A DNA stretch of 64,000 nt from Flavobacterium enshiense DK69 (GCF_000498495.1 NZ_AVCS01000013.1:186001-250000); one strand, 5' to 3'; shown: positions 20,181 to 29,842, counted from the first letter of the stretch. Numbers and translations: made by a program. Notes: generated by a model from the sequence alone, not told the origin.

Positions 20181-20918
20181 ATGAGCATGAAAAAAACAGT
20201 ACTTCTTTTGGCTTTTCTTCCTTTTTTCGGATGTGCCGAAATGCAACAGGTTATTGATCAGTTACCACAAACACAAGGCGGATTGGGACAGGTTTATGTC
20301 GGACAAGCCGAAATTTCTTCCGGATTGAAAGAAGCCCTGAATAAAGGAATTGACAAACAGGTAGTAAAACTTACCGCTGCCGATGGCTTCTACAAAAATG
20401 AAATGGTAAAAATCCTTTTACCAGAAGAACTTAAAAAAGTAGACAAAACACTTCGTGATATCGGCATGAGTAAATTGGCTGACGAAGGTTTAAAAGTTAT
20501 GAACCGCGCTGCTGAAGACGCAGTGAAAGAAGCGACTCCAATCTTTGTTGACGCAGTAAAAGGAATGAGTTTTACCGATGCCCGAAATATTTTATTGGGT
20601 AATGACCGTTCGGCAACGACCTATTTACAAACCTCAACCTCAACGGCATTGTATGCAAAATTCAATCCGGTAATTAAACAATCATTTGCTAAAGTAGGCG
20701 CTGATAAAGTTTGGTCTACCATCATTACAAAATACAACAGTGTTCCGTTGGTTAAAAAAGTGAATCCGGATTTAACTGATTACACTACCAACAAAGCGAT
20801 GGAAGGTGTATTTAAAATGATAGCCGTAGAAGAAAAAGATATCCGTAACAACCTGTCATCCAGAAGCACTGATTTGCTAAAAAAGGTATTTGCTCTACAA
20901 GATCAAAAACAAGGCTAA
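20181..20918 (+). CDS. DUF4197 lipoprotein
   Basis: 245 residues. Signal MSMKKTVLLLAFLPFFGC gives a lipidated Cys18; the second ATG at 20187 is equally possible and leaves the signal intact. The mature region matches DUF4197: GGLGQVYVGQAEISSGLKEALNKGIDKQV, ADGFYKN, VDAVKGMSFTDARNILLGND and ATTYLQTSTSTALYAKFNPVI. The function of this family is unknown; members are periplasmic or outer-membrane lipoproteins of proteobacteria and Bacteroidetes. A single gene, divergent from katG. Confidence 0.9.
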   Translation: MSMKKTVLLLAFLPFFGCAEMQQVIDQLPQTQGGLGQVYVGQAEISSGLKEALNKGIDKQVVKLTAADGFYKNEMVKILLPEELKKVDKTLRDIGMSKLADEGLKVMNRAAEDAVKEATPIFVDAVKGMSFTDARNILLGNDRSATTYLQTSTSTALYAKFNPVIKQSFAKVGADKVWSTIITKYNSVPLVKKVNPDLTDYTTNKAMEGVFKMIAVEEKDIRNNLSSRSTDLLKKVFALQDQKQG

Positions 20919-20929
20919 AAATTTAGAAA

Positions 20930-21066
20930 TCAATAAGATACAAATAACAATTTATTAACACTAACTAAAAAAAAATTATCGGAACTTTGTAATCAAATAG
21001 AGAGTTTCTCATTTGGTTAGGGTTAGTTTAAAAGGAATTCCACGCTTTCGGGCGTGGTTTTTTTTG
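20930..21066 (+). other. Structured 3' region with terminator
   Basis: After the DUF4197 stop there is a hairpin CAAATAGAGA / TCTCATTTG (about 20995-21016) and then a terminator, CCACGC / GCGTGG at 21040-21057 followed by nine T residues. The distance of over 120 nt from the stop and the two stems allow a small RNA, but a long 3' UTR is the simpler reading. Confidence 0.6.
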
Positions 21067-21068
21067 CA

Positions 21069-21878
21069 TTAATTCAGACGACGGTGCAATTGCTTGAAAT
21101 AATCAAAAGCCTTCACCAAACGACTTCCGTACCAGGAAAACATTTCACCATCCACAAAAACGGTTTTGGCGTGATGGGTATGACGCCCTAATTCAAAAGC
21201 ATGCTCGTCTTTAAACGGAAAGGGTTCCGAAGACAACAAAACTATATCGGGATCTCCTTGAATGCGCATTTTCTGAATCACAATTTCAGGATACCTTCCT
21301 TCGTATTTAGGATGATTATCGTAGATATTTTCGAATTTATTCAGCTTCAGCAATTCATTGATAAAATTATCCCCGCCCGCTACCATATACGGATTGGCCC
21401 ATATAAAATATGCCACTTTCTGAACTTCCTTATCTTTCATGAAGTTTTGAAAATCAGCTAATGCGAAATTGGTTTTATCAATCCATTTTTGGGCATCGGT
21501 CCGTTTGTTGAACAACTCTCCGAAATCGGAAATCATTTGAAGATTATCTTCGATGGTAATAATGTTCGTAACCCAAACCGGACAAATATCTTTTAACGAT
21601 TCGACAATCTCAAGCGTATTTTCTTCCTTATTGGCAATGATGATATCCGGCTGTAGTTCTTTTATCTTATCAATCTTAACCTGTTTGGTACCACCCACAA
21701 TCGTTTTGGTCGACTTGAAATGGAACGGATGCACGCAGAATTTAGTAATTCCCACAATGCTGTCCTCCAAACCCATGTCGTAAAGCAATTCGGTTTGGGA
21801 CGGAACCAGGGAAATAATTCTTTTAGGTGTTTGAGCGAACGAATGTTGCGTTCCGAGTTGATCGGTTAATTGTTTCAA
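21069..21878 (-). CDS. Helical-backbone metal-receptor protein (BtuF-like), no signal peptide
   Basis: 269 residues with the fold of ABC-type cobalamin/Fe-siderophore binding proteins: PKRIISLVPSQTELLYDMGLEDSIVGITKFCVHP, LQPDIIIANKEENTLEIVESL, VAYFIWANPYMVAGGDNFINELL. The family is normally exported, but this one starts MKQLTDQLGTQHSFAQ with no signal peptide or lipobox, so it may act in the cytoplasm, as seen in other flavobacterial members. No transporter gene is adjacent. It is followed upstream on the same strand by pyrF with a 45-nt gap. Ligand unknown: cobalamin or a metal complex are options. Confidence 0.8.
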   Translation of the reverse strand: MKQLTDQLGTQHSFAQTPKRIISLVPSQTELLYDMGLEDSIVGITKFCVHPFHFKSTKTIVGGTKQVKIDKIKELQPDIIIANKEENTLEIVESLKDICPVWVTNIITIEDNLQMISDFGELFNKRTDAQKWIDKTNFALADFQNFMKDKEVQKVAYFIWANPYMVAGGDNFINELLKLNKFENIYDNHPKYEGRYPEIVIQKMRIQGDPDIVLLSSEPFPFKDEHAFELGRHTHHAKTVFVDGEMFSWYGSRLVKAFDYFKQLHRRLN

Positions 21879-21923
21879 GCGATTTCGTTTAAGGTTGCTA
21901 TTTCAAATTTAAAATTCGTACGA

Positions 21924-22736
21924 TTAGCTTAAAATACTTTGCATTTCCTGTTGCAACTTCAAAGCTTCAACTCTCGCTTTTTCGGCAAAATCAGCTTCGG
22001 TGGACGCATAAATAATGCCTCGTGAAGAGTTTATCAGCAAACCAACATTGTCATTCATTCCGTACTTGCAAACCTCAGCTAAGCTTCCGCCTTGAGCTCC
22101 CACGCCGGGAACCAAAAGAAAACTGTCCGGAACAATTTTTCGGATTTCAGTAAAATATTCCGCTTTGGTTGCTCCTACCACATACATCAGGCTTTGGGAA
22201 TTTTTCCAACTTTTCGATGTTTCCAGAACAACTTTGTATAATTCTGTCCCATCAACATTCTGAGTCTGAAAATCGAAAGCACCTTCATTCGATGTTAAGG
22301 CCAGCATAATAGTATGCTTATCTTCAAAAGCCAAAAACGGCTCTACCGAATCTTTCCCCATATAAGGTGCCACAGTAACCGAATCAAAATTCAAATCTTT
22401 GAAAAAAGCTCTCGCGTACATGGAAGAAGTATTTCCGATATCACCACGTTTTGCATCAGCAATGGTGAAAATTTCCGGATACTTTTCATTGATGTAATTG
22501 ATGGTTTTCTCCAAAGACTGCCAGCCTTTAATTCCATATGCTTCGTAAAAAGCCGTATTCGGTTTGTACGAAACGCATAAATCGTGAGTTGCATCGATTA
22601 TCGCTTTATTGAACTCGAAAATAGGATCTTCCGTTTGTAACAGATGCTCCGGAATTTTGTTTAAATCGACATCCAATCCAATACATAAGAATGATTTTTT
22701 GGCTTGAATTTGCTGTTGTAGTTCTTGTGTTGTCAT
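21924..22736 (-). CDS. pyrF: Orotidine 5'-phosphate decarboxylase (type 2)
   Basis: 270 residues, the length of the larger type-2 OMP decarboxylases. It converts OMP to UMP, the last step of pyrimidine synthesis, in the cytoplasm. Visible motifs: [14 protein letters not shown] at the N-terminus, the catalytic [10 protein letters not shown] (Asp94, Lys96, Asp99), and the phosphate loop PGVGAQGG. On the minus strand a TAACTTTG box lies 20-27 nt upstream of the start. It is separated from prfA by 280 bp that contain a dispersed repeat and the prfA terminator, so it has its own transcript. Confidence 0.96.
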   Translation of the reverse strand: MTTQELQQQIQAKKSFLCIGLDVDLNKIPEHLLQTEDPIFEFNKAIIDATHDLCVSYKPNTAFYEAYGIKGWQSLEKTINYINEKYPEIFTIADAKRGDIGNTSSMYARAFFKDLNFDSVTVAPYMGKDSVEPFLAFEDKHTIMLALTSNEGAFDFQTQNVDGTELYKVVLETSKSWKNSQSLMYVVGATKAEYFTEIRKIVPDSFLLVPGVGAQGGSLAEVCKYGMNDNVGLLINSSRGIIYASTEADFAEKARVEALKLQQEMQSILS

Positions 22737-22755
22737 CTTTTAAGTTGCTGAGCGG

Positions 22756-22763
22756 CAAAGTTA
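22756..22763 (-). promoter_or_regulatory. Putative -7 box of pyrF
   Basis: On the minus strand TAACTTTG fits TAnnTTTG, about 20 nt before the pyrF ATG. No convincing -33 TTG at the usual distance. Confidence 0.5.
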
Positions 22764-22824
22764 CGAAGTTGCCGACTATTTTTCAGTATGTTTTTATCCC
22801 ATCCGAATCCAAAAGTTCAAATGC

Positions 22825-22924
22825 CTATCCCTTTAGCCCCGATTTAAGTGAAAATCCTGGCTTTGGGAGATTGCCGTGCAATCTCACAACGACAGATTGC
22901 AACGGAAAGCGGGAAAATGGATAG
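22825..22924. repeat. Dispersed AGCCCCGAT...AGCGGGA element, copy A
   Basis: A 100-bp element with outer inverted ends CTATCC / GGATAG and inner CCCG / CGGG. Left arm TTTAGCCCCGATTTAAGTG, right arm GATTGCAACGGAAAGCGGGA. The core has a perfect hairpin GAGATTGC-cgt-GCAATCTC. Copy B is at 34151-34247 with the same arms and a different core. Lies between pyrF and prfA. Confidence 0.75.
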
Positions 22925-22949
22925 CAAAAAAACCCAAGCCATTCGCTCC

Positions 22950-22988
22950 AAAAAAAAAAACGCCATCCTTAAATTCAGTATGGCGTCT
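22950..22988 (-). terminator. Terminator of prfA
   Basis: ACGCCAT / ATGGCGT stem with a 13-nt loop; on the minus strand it is followed by a run of ten or more T. About 30 nt beyond the prfA stop. Confidence 0.85.
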
Positions 22989-23017
22989 TTATTCTTTATT
23001 CTTGGCTCTATTTTCTC

Positions 23018-24091
23018 TTAGAAAACTTCGCTTTCTTTCAGTTTTTCAGTATTCGACACCAACTGTAATTCGTCGATGATTTTCTGTACGCTTCCGTTCA
23101 TCACACCATCCAAATCGTATAATGTCAAACCGATTCTGTGGTCGGTTACACGTCCCTGCGGATAGTTATAGGTACGGATTTTCGCAGAACGGTCTCCGGA
23201 ACTTACCTGAGAATTACGTTTTTTCGCGTCTTCCTCCTGCTTTTTAGCCAATTCCATTTCGTATAAACGGGAACGTAAAACCGTTAAGGCTCTGTCTTTA
23301 TTTTTATGCTGTGATTTTTCGTCCTGACATTGTGCTACCAATCCGGTTGGAATGTGCGTCATACGAACCGCTGATTTTGTCGTGTTTACCGACTGACCTC
23401 CAGGACCTGACGAACAGAAGTAATCGATACGAACATCGTTCATGTCGATTTGTACGTCGAATTCTTCTGCTTCCGGAAGCACCATAACCGTTGCTGCGGA
23501 AGTGTGTACACGCCCCTGTGTCTCTGTTTGCGGTACACGCTGAACACGGTGAACACCTGCTTCAAACTTTAATGTTCCGTAAACGTCTTCACCGGTAACT
23601 TCGAAGATTACCTCTTTGAATCCTCCTGAAGTTCCTTCGTTCATATCCACCACGGAAGTTCTCCAACCTTTGCTTTCGCAGTATTTGGTATACATACGGA
23701 ACAAATCCCCTGCAAAAATAGACGCTTCGTCCCCACCTGTACCGGCGCGGATTTCCACCATCACGTTCTTCGCGTCTTCTGGGTCTTTAGGGATCAACAT
23801 GAATTTGATTTCTTCCTCTAATTGAGGCAAACGCTCCTGAGCTTCATCCAATTGCATTTTGGCCATTTCCACCATTTCGGCATCGGAGCCATCAGCAATA
23901 ATCTCCTTCGCTTCTTTTATATTTCCGTCAAGATTGATGTATTCCTCGCGTTTTTCAACTAAGGCTTTCAAATCTTTGTATTCTTTATTTAACTGAACAT
24001 AACGTTTTTGGTCGGCGATAACATCTGGCTGAATAATCAAATCCGAGATCTCGTCGAAACGTTGTTTCACATATTGCAATCTGTCTAACAT
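23018..24091 (-). CDS. prfA: Peptide chain release factor 1
   Basis: 357 residues, normal length. It recognises UAA and UAG and triggers peptide release on the ribosome. The catalytic GGQ (231-233, within [10 protein letters not shown]) and the codon-recognition tripeptide of RF1, here Pro187-Gln-Thr189 in [10 protein letters not shown], are both present. The N-terminal domain is the usual helical bundle and the C-terminal part ([20 protein letters not shown]) is conserved. Monocistronic, with a TAnnTTTG box 35 nt upstream and its own terminator. Confidence 0.97.
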   Translation of the reverse strand: MLDRLQYVKQRFDEISDLIIQPDVIADQKRYVQLNKEYKDLKALVEKREEYINLDGNIKEAKEIIADGSDAEMVEMAKMQLDEAQERLPQLEEEIKFMLIPKDPEDAKNVMVEIRAGTGGDEASIFAGDLFRMYTKYCESKGWRTSVVDMNEGTSGGFKEVIFEVTGEDVYGTLKFEAGVHRVQRVPQTETQGRVHTSAATVMVLPEAEEFDVQIDMNDVRIDYFCSSGPGGQSVNTTKSAVRMTHIPTGLVAQCQDEKSQHKNKDRALTVLRSRLYEMELAKKQEEDAKKRNSQVSSGDRSAKIRTYNYPQGRVTDHRIGLTLYDLDGVMNGSVQKIIDELQLVSNTEKLKESEVF

Positions 24092-24125
24092 ATTCTGTAT
24101 GTTTTATATACGTTGTTTCGGACTG

Positions 24126-24133
24126 CAAAATTA
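24126..24133 (-). promoter_or_regulatory. Putative -7 box of prfA
   Basis: On the minus strand TAATTTTG, matching TAnnTTTG, about 35-42 nt before the prfA ATG. The nearest upstream TTTG is 15 nt away, shorter than expected for a -33 box. Confidence 0.5.
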
Positions 24134-24230
24134 CAAAAAAAATACGTTCAAAAAACAGCTAAAAATCTACTTCTATTTTTTTGTTTCGTATTATTCAATT
24201 TATATACCTTTATCCCGATTAAAATCCCGA

Positions 24231-24749
24231 ATGAAAATGAAAAAAATTACTGTTACATTAGCTGTAATTTCACTGGCTGCTTGTAACCAAAGAAAGGAGA
24301 GTTCACTGCAAATAGGTGAACCGGAAGAGATTGTAACCAAAACTTACGATGAGCTTGAAAAAGCAGACTGGCTTTTGGGTGAATGGGGAAATACTTCTGC
24401 GGAAGGTAATTTAACCGAAACCTGGAAACAGGAAAATGACAGCACTTTTGTTGGTGAGAGCTTTATTACGGCAGCAATCGACACTGTATTTCATGAAAAT
24501 GTTGTCTTACAGCAAAAGAATGACAGCTTATTCTACAATGTAACAGTAAAAGGACAAAACAACGACAAACCGGTTGCCTTTTACATGACTACCGCCAACG
24601 ATGAACAGGTAGTCTTTGAAAATCCGAAACATGATTTTCCCAACAAGATCACTTACAGCCTGATTTCCTCGGATAGTTTAGTTGCTGAAATTTCCGGAAT
24701 GAAAGACGGAAAAGAAAGCAAGGAAATGTTTGCGATGAAGAAAAAATAA
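24231..24749 (+). CDS. DUF6265-type lipoprotein
   Basis: 172 residues from the ATG at 24231 (the frame opens at 24099, but only this start exposes the lipoprotein signal MKMKKITVTLAVISLAAC, Cys18). The mature protein has the DUF6265 pattern: ADWLLGEWGNTSAEGNLTETW near the start, VFENPKHDFPNKITY and EISGMKDGKE near the end. The family has a lipocalin-like beta-barrel outline and no known reaction. Single gene, divergent from prfA, followed at once by a terminator (24766). Confidence 0.85.
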   Translation: MKMKKITVTLAVISLAACNQRKESSLQIGEPEEIVTKTYDELEKADWLLGEWGNTSAEGNLTETWKQENDSTFVGESFITAAIDTVFHENVVLQQKNDSLFYNVTVKGQNNDKPVAFYMTTANDEQVVFENPKHDFPNKITYSLISSDSLVAEISGMKDGKESKEMFAMKKK

Positions 24750-24765
24750 CCTACCCAACCTGAAG

Positions 24766-24792
24766 CCCTCGATGATTTCGAGGGTTTTTTAT
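24766..24792 (+). terminator. Terminator
   Basis: CCCTCGA / TCGAGGG stem with 5-nt loop and six T residues, 17 nt past the lipoprotein stop. Confidence 0.85.
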
Positions 24793-24839
24793 TTCTAAAA
24801 AACTGCAAATCAACAAGTAATAAAAATATCACAAATTTT

Positions 24840-24928
24840 ATTTAAAATAAGTCTAAATAAATTTTGAATATATTTTTTTCAGCAATTATTTTTGCGTCAA
24901 AATATTATTTTAATTTATTCTAAATAAA
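24840..24928 (+). promoter_or_regulatory. AT-rich leader of TonB receptor with paired TCTAAATAAA motifs
   Basis: TCTAAATAAA occurs twice (about 24852-24861 and 24919-24928), the second ending one base before the ATG and lying in a near-palindrome (ATTTTAATTTA-ttc-TAAATAAAAT). In iron-uptake genes such AT-rich dyads are candidate Fur sites; this is inference from context only. Confidence 0.4.
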
Positions 24929-27100
24929 ATGAGGACAATAAAATTACTTTCACTAGGATTTTTATTCATTGGTTCAGGCGCCCTTGCACAGGAAACCGAA
25001 AAAAATGAAGTAAAAAAAGATTCCGTTAAAACTTTAAATGAAGTTATCATCAACGGAAACGTTAACAAGTTCAAAAAGGACAGCAACCCAACGGTTTCCA
25101 AGATGCCTTTAAAAGATCTTGAAAACCCGCAGGTTTACAATTCGATTTCGGGCGAGTTATTGAAAGAACAAGTAGTAACTAATTTCAATGACGGAATGAA
25201 AAACGCAACCGGTGTTACACGTCTTTGGGAATCTACAGGTCGTGCCGGTGACGGTGCAGAATTCTACTCGATGAGAGGTTTTGCGGTACAGCCAACTATG
25301 GTTAATGGTCTTCCGGCACTTAACAACGGTACTATCGATCCATCACACATTGAAAGCATCGATGTTATCAAAGGCCCATCCGGAACATTATTTGGAAGCA
25401 GCGTTATCTCTTATGGTGGTTTAATCAATATCACAACGAAAAAACCATATAAAGATTTTGGAGCTGAAGTCACCTACAACCCTAGTACTTACAACCAGGA
25501 TCGTGTTACAGCCGATCTAAACACTCCTTTAAATGCGAGAAAGAATGTATTACTACGCATTTCTACTGCTTATCAGAAAGGAAACACTTTTCAGGATCAT
25601 GGATTCGGTGAATCATTCTTCGTAGCCCCATCTTTCACTTACGAGGCTAACGACAGATTAACATTCTTAGTCAACACCCAGATCACTAACAGAGAAGCTG
25701 CAAATGCACCAATGATCTTTTTAAGCCGTTTTGTCCCTCTTTCCTTCCACTCAATGGATTTATTTGAGAAAAACTACAAAAACTCATTTACCTCAAACGA
25801 CCTATCTATTAAAAACCCTACGTACAGCGGGCAGTTTCAAACGTTGTACAAACTTTCTAAAAGCTGGACATCACAAACTGTCATTTCTGGAAGCAAAAGT
25901 AAAACTGACGGGTATTACTCCTATTTATGGGATGATTCAAACGGTGATTCTTTCACAAGAAAAATTTCAAAAGCAGACGGAAACACAGCAACCATTGATA
26001 TCCAACAAAATTTCATCGGTGACTTTAAAATTGGAAACATGCCTAACAAAATTGTTGCCGGTTTAGATTACTACAATTCAAAAATTGAAAACAATGGAAC
26101 GGATTGGCTTAACCATGGAACTGTATCTTTGGCAAATGGTACCGACACTGGAGATTTAAGCTTAGAAGCAGTAAACACTAAATTGGCAGGGACATCATAT
26201 ATTTCAAATGCAAAATCAACAGCATATAGTGCTTATGTATCTGACGTAATACATTTTCTTCCTCAACTATCAGCAATGGCAAGTGTTCGTGTAGATTATT
26301 TCGAAGGAAAAGTAAAATCCCCGTATGAAGACAGCGAGAACAAAGGGCAAACAGCAGTTTCTCCAAAATTAGGATTGGTTTACCAGCCAATAAAAGACAG
26401 AGTTTCGGTATTTGCAAACTACATGAATGGATTTGTGAACGTGTCTCCGAAGTCCGTTACCGATATTGACGGATCAAATCCTCGTATGAAATCCTTTGAT
26501 CCTGAACATGCGAATCAGGTTGAATTTGGAGTAAAAACCAATCTATACAAAAACAGAATATCAGCTACAGCAAGTTATTACAACATCAATGTCACCAACC
26601 GCGTAATGGCAGATCCTACAAACCCTAATAATTCAATTCAAGGAGCTGAAGTAGTGAGCAGAGGTGTAGAAGTTAGTGTTATAGCTAATCCAATTAACGG
26701 AATGAACATTGTAGCCGGTTTCAGCAACAATCACAGCGAAGTGAAAAAAGACAATCCTGCAAGTGGTTATTTAGGTATGAGACCAGAGGAAGCAGGACCG
26801 GAAACTGTTGCAAACCTTTGGGCTAGTTACACAATTACGTACGGAAAACTAAAAGGTCTTGGTTTTGGCCTTGGTGGAAACCATGCAAGTGAGCACAAAA
26901 CATTAAACAGAGCTAATACAGGAACATTTACATTACCAAGTTACAGCATTGCCAATTCAGCTATAACATATACCAACAATAGATTCAATGTTGCCTTAAA
27001 ACTGAACAACATATTTAATGAAAAGTATTATACAGGATGGTCTACAGTTACACCTCAGGCTTTGAGAACTCTGACTGCCGGAATTACTTATAAAATTTAA
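24929..27100 (+). CDS. TonB-dependent siderophore receptor
   Basis: 723 residues, normal length. An outer-membrane barrel importing ferric siderophores with energy from TonB. Signal peptide MRTIKLLSLGFLFIGSGALAQ; no N-terminal carboxypeptidase-like extension. The plug follows with a likely TonB-box region at VKTLNEVIINGN, then FYSMRGFAVQPTMVNGLPAL and SIDVIKGPSGTLFGSSVISYGGLINITTKKP, hallmarks of the siderophore receptor class. The C-terminal barrel ends LRTLTAGITYKI. The PepSY protein gene follows after 101 nt, a frequent pairing in iron uptake. Expression is probably iron controlled. Confidence 0.93.
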   Translation: MRTIKLLSLGFLFIGSGALAQETEKNEVKKDSVKTLNEVIINGNVNKFKKDSNPTVSKMPLKDLENPQVYNSISGELLKEQVVTNFNDGMKNATGVTRLWESTGRAGDGAEFYSMRGFAVQPTMVNGLPALNNGTIDPSHIESIDVIKGPSGTLFGSSVISYGGLINITTKKPYKDFGAEVTYNPSTYNQDRVTADLNTPLNARKNVLLRISTAYQKGNTFQDHGFGESFFVAPSFTYEANDRLTFLVNTQITNREAANAPMIFLSRFVPLSFHSMDLFEKNYKNSFTSNDLSIKNPTYSGQFQTLYKLSKSWTSQTVISGSKSKTDGYYSYLWDDSNGDSFTRKISKADGNTATIDIQQNFIGDFKIGNMPNKIVAGLDYYNSKIENNGTDWLNHGTVSLANGTDTGDLSLEAVNTKLAGTSYISNAKSTAYSAYVSDVIHFLPQLSAMASVRVDYFEGKVKSPYEDSENKGQTAVSPKLGLVYQPIKDRVSVFANYMNGFVNVSPKSVTDIDGSNPRMKSFDPEHANQVEFGVKTNLYKNRISATASYYNINVTNRVMADPTNPNNSIQGAEVVSRGVEVSVIANPINGMNIVAGFSNNHSEVKKDNPASGYLGMRPEEAGPETVANLWASYTITYGKLKGLGFGLGGNHASEHKTLNRANTGTFTLPSYSIANSAITYTNNRFNVALKLNNIFNEKYYTGWSTVTPQALRTLTAGITYKI

Positions 27101-27201
27101 ACAAATTAATATTTAGTTAGTTCCAAAGGCTGTCTTTAAAGTTCGTTCATAAATTAAATAAACTTTCGAAGGCAGTCTTTCAATAATTTAAAATTGAAAA
27201 A

Positions 27202-28329
27202 TTGAACTTCAAAAAAAACATCCGTAAAATTCATCTTTGGTTGGGGCTAACCAGCGGAACTGTCGTTTTCATTCTGGCCATTACCGGATGCTTATATGCT
27301 TTTCAGGAAGAAATTCAGAATCTTACTCAGGAGTACCGCTTTGCCGAAAAACAAAATGCCCCCTTTTTGCCCCCATCACAATTGCAAAAGATTGTTGTAA
27401 AAGAACTTCCTGCCAAGAAATTACATGCCATAAAATACAATGAACCTCATAAAGCGGCAGAAGCCATTTTTTATAACTACGAACCTTTTTACCACTATAC
27501 GGTATACCTTAACCCTTATAACGGAAAGGTTTTAGAAACTGTCGATATGGAAAAAGGATTTTTCCGTTTTATTCTGGATGGACATTTCTATCTGTGGCTT
27601 CCCCATGAAATTGGACAAACCGTCGTGGCTAGTTTCACTCTTATTTTCATTCTGATGATAATCAGTGGTTTTATCCTTTGGTATCCGAAAAACAAGAAAG
27701 CTGCCAAACAGCGTTTTTGGTTTCAATGGAAAGAAGGACTGAAATGGAAGCGAAAAAACTACGACTTACACAATATCACAGGATTTTACGTGATGAGTAT
27801 TTCACTGATTTTCGCCATAACAGGTTTGGTTTGGGGATTCCCTTGGTTTGCCTATTGCTACTATAAGGTAATTGGTGGAGAAAAAGAATTGATTTACCAG
27901 GATCCTGTTTCTGTAAAACCAAAAGCATTTGATGTCAAAACAGCCAATCCATTGGACAAAGCTTGGGTGATGATGCAAATGGCATACCCAGCTGCCAAAT
28001 CCATCGAAGTGCATCCACCGGAAACTGACAGTATGTCGATTGCGGCCAACGCTAATCCGGAAACTGGCACGTATTGGAAAATAGATTACCGCTATTTCGA
28101 CCAATATACATTAGAAGAAAAACAGGTTAATCATATTTGGGGAAGGTTTCCAGAAGCTAACAACTCCGACAAACTGATGCGAATGAATTATGATATTCAC
28201 ACAGGAGCCATTATGGGCTTACCCGGAAAAATATTTGCTTTCTTAATCAGTTTACTGATTGCCAGTTTACCCGTTACCGGATTTTTGATTTGGTGGGGAA
28301 GGAAAAATAAAAAAGGTTCTCGAAGTTGA
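27202..28329 (+). CDS. PepSY-associated transmembrane protein, TTG start
   Basis: 375 residues. An inner-membrane protein of the PepSY_TM class, thought to reduce or release iron from imported siderophores. Four main membrane segments: about 12-32 (GLTSGTVVFILAITGCLYAF), 137-158, 195-220 and 345-367. The periplasmic PepSY-like parts lie between. Conserved histidines (HLWLG, DGHFYLWLPHE, YDLHNITGF, YDIHTG) could ligate haem. No ATG fits: a stop lies in frame at 27184 and the first usable start is TTG at 27202. Its last codons form the left arm of a terminator and the stop codon sits in the hairpin loop. Confidence 0.88.
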   Translation: MNFKKNIRKIHLWLGLTSGTVVFILAITGCLYAFQEEIQNLTQEYRFAEKQNAPFLPPSQLQKIVVKELPAKKLHAIKYNEPHKAAEAIFYNYEPFYHYTVYLNPYNGKVLETVDMEKGFFRFILDGHFYLWLPHEIGQTVVASFTLIFILMIISGFILWYPKNKKAAKQRFWFQWKEGLKWKRKNYDLHNITGFYVMSISLIFAITGLVWGFPWFAYCYYKVIGGEKELIYQDPVSVKPKAFDVKTANPLDKAWVMMQMAYPAAKSIEVHPPETDSMSIAANANPETGTYWKIDYRYFDQYTLEEKQVNHIWGRFPEANNSDKLMRMNYDIHTGAIMGLPGKIFAFLISLLIASLPVTGFLIWWGRKNKKGSRS

Positions 28330-28340
28330 GAACCTTTTTT
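28311..28340. terminator. Bidirectional terminator overlapping a stop codon
   Basis: AAAAGGTTCTC / GAGAACCTTTT, perfect 11-bp arms. The TGA of the PepSY gene (28327-28329) spans the loop and right arm. On the other strand it terminates pepD. Confidence 0.9.
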
Positions 28341-28342
28341 AT

Positions 28343-29806
28343 TTAGTTTTTCATCGGGATATTCTCCAGAATCTCAAGTACAAATTTCCAGTATTTCTGA
28401 GCCGAAGCAATCGACGCTCTTTCATCCGGGCTATGCGCTCCTTTGATGGTCGGTCCGAAGGAAATCATATCCATATCCGGATAGTTTGTTCCTAAGATAC
28501 CACACTCCAATCCGGCGTGACAAGCAGCGACATTAGGTTTGGAACCGTTTTGTTTTTCATAGATGGATGTCATAACATCTAAAATCGGAGAAGTTACATT
28601 AGGTGTCCAGCCCGGGTAAGAACCCGTAACAGATACTTCGCAGCCAAACAATTCGTAAGCCGAACGCAATGCATTGGCCAAATCGAATTTTGATGATTCA
28701 ACCGAAGAACGTGTTAAGTTTTGAATTGAGATTTCTCCGTCTTTCACAATCACTCGCGCGATGTTATTTGAAGTTTCCACAAGGTTTTCCATATCGGCAC
28801 TCATTCTGTAAACACCGTTATGAGCAGCATAAATTGAACGAAGCAAACCTTCCTGAACTCCTAAATCCATTACTTTGGATGGTAATTCGGATTTAACGAT
28901 TTCGATAGTTAGGTTTTTCTCAGTCGTTTTGAATTCGAATTTGATATCGTTGATTACTTCCTGCATATCAAACACGAAAGCCTCATCATACATTTCCGCA
29001 ATGATTACTTTGGCAACACTCTCACGCGGAATCGCATTACGCAAACTTCCCCCGTTGATTTCTGCAATCTGCAACCCGAAGTTTTCAAATCCGTCAAACA
29101 ATAAACGGTTCATGATTTTATTAGCGTTACCCAAACCTTTATCGATATCCATACCGGAGTGACCTCCGTTTAAACCTTTAACAGTAATGGTATATCCTAC
29201 CGAACCTTCCGGAACATCTTCTTCATTATATTGACGGGTTGCCGTAACATCAACACCTCCGGCACAACCGATGCCGATCTCATCATCTTCTTCAGTATCT
29301 AAATTCAAAAGGATTTCACCATCAAGCAAACCGCCTTTTAAGCCTATGGCTCCGGTCATTCCAGTTTCTTCATCGATAGTAAATAACGCTTCGATAGCCG
29401 GGTGTTTGATATCTGTGCTTTCTAAAATTGCCATGATAGTCGCTACACCAAGACCGTTATCAGCACCTAAAGTTGTTCCTTTAGCGCGAACCCAGTCGCC
29501 ATCCACATACATTTCAATTCCCTGAGTATCAAAATCGAAAACGGTATCGTTATTTTTTTGGTGCACCATATCCAAATGCGACTGCATTACGATGGTTTTG
29601 CGATTTTCCATTCCTGCCGTAGCCGGCTTTTTGATGATTACGTTTCCTATCTCATCGTTAATGGTTTCAAGACCTAGCTTTTTTCCGAAATCCATCATAA
29701 ATGCAATTACGCGTTCTTCTTTTTTAGATGGGCGCGGTACAGCATTCAGATCGGAAAATTTATTCCAAAGCTGTTTAGGCTCAAGGTTTCTTACTTCCTG
29801 GCTCAT
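28343..29806 (-). CDS. pepD: Aminoacyl-histidine dipeptidase (cytosol non-specific dipeptidase)
   Basis: 487 residues, typical for the M20-family PepD. Cleaves dipeptides such as carnosine-type Xaa-His in the cytoplasm with two metal ions. Visible metal and catalytic motifs: MQSHLDMVHQ, the bridging aspartate in GTTLGADNGLGVA, the catalytic glutamate pair TIDEETGMTGA, and late AACHAGLECGIL and SFGPTIKGAHSPDE. No signal peptide. A TACCTTTG box lies about 37 nt upstream on the minus strand. Convergent with the PepSY gene, sharing a terminator. Confidence 0.95.
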   Translation of the reverse strand: MSQEVRNLEPKQLWNKFSDLNAVPRPSKKEERVIAFMMDFGKKLGLETINDEIGNVIIKKPATAGMENRKTIVMQSHLDMVHQKNNDTVFDFDTQGIEMYVDGDWVRAKGTTLGADNGLGVATIMAILESTDIKHPAIEALFTIDEETGMTGAIGLKGGLLDGEILLNLDTEEDDEIGIGCAGGVDVTATRQYNEEDVPEGSVGYTITVKGLNGGHSGMDIDKGLGNANKIMNRLLFDGFENFGLQIAEINGGSLRNAIPRESVAKVIIAEMYDEAFVFDMQEVINDIKFEFKTTEKNLTIEIVKSELPSKVMDLGVQEGLLRSIYAAHNGVYRMSADMENLVETSNNIARVIVKDGEISIQNLTRSSVESSKFDLANALRSAYELFGCEVSVTGSYPGWTPNVTSPILDVMTSIYEKQNGSKPNVAACHAGLECGILGTNYPDMDMISFGPTIKGAHSPDERASIASAQKYWKFVLEILENIPMKN

Positions 29807-29842
29807 ATTTTTTATTTAATGTTGTTTTTTTCTACAAAGTTC

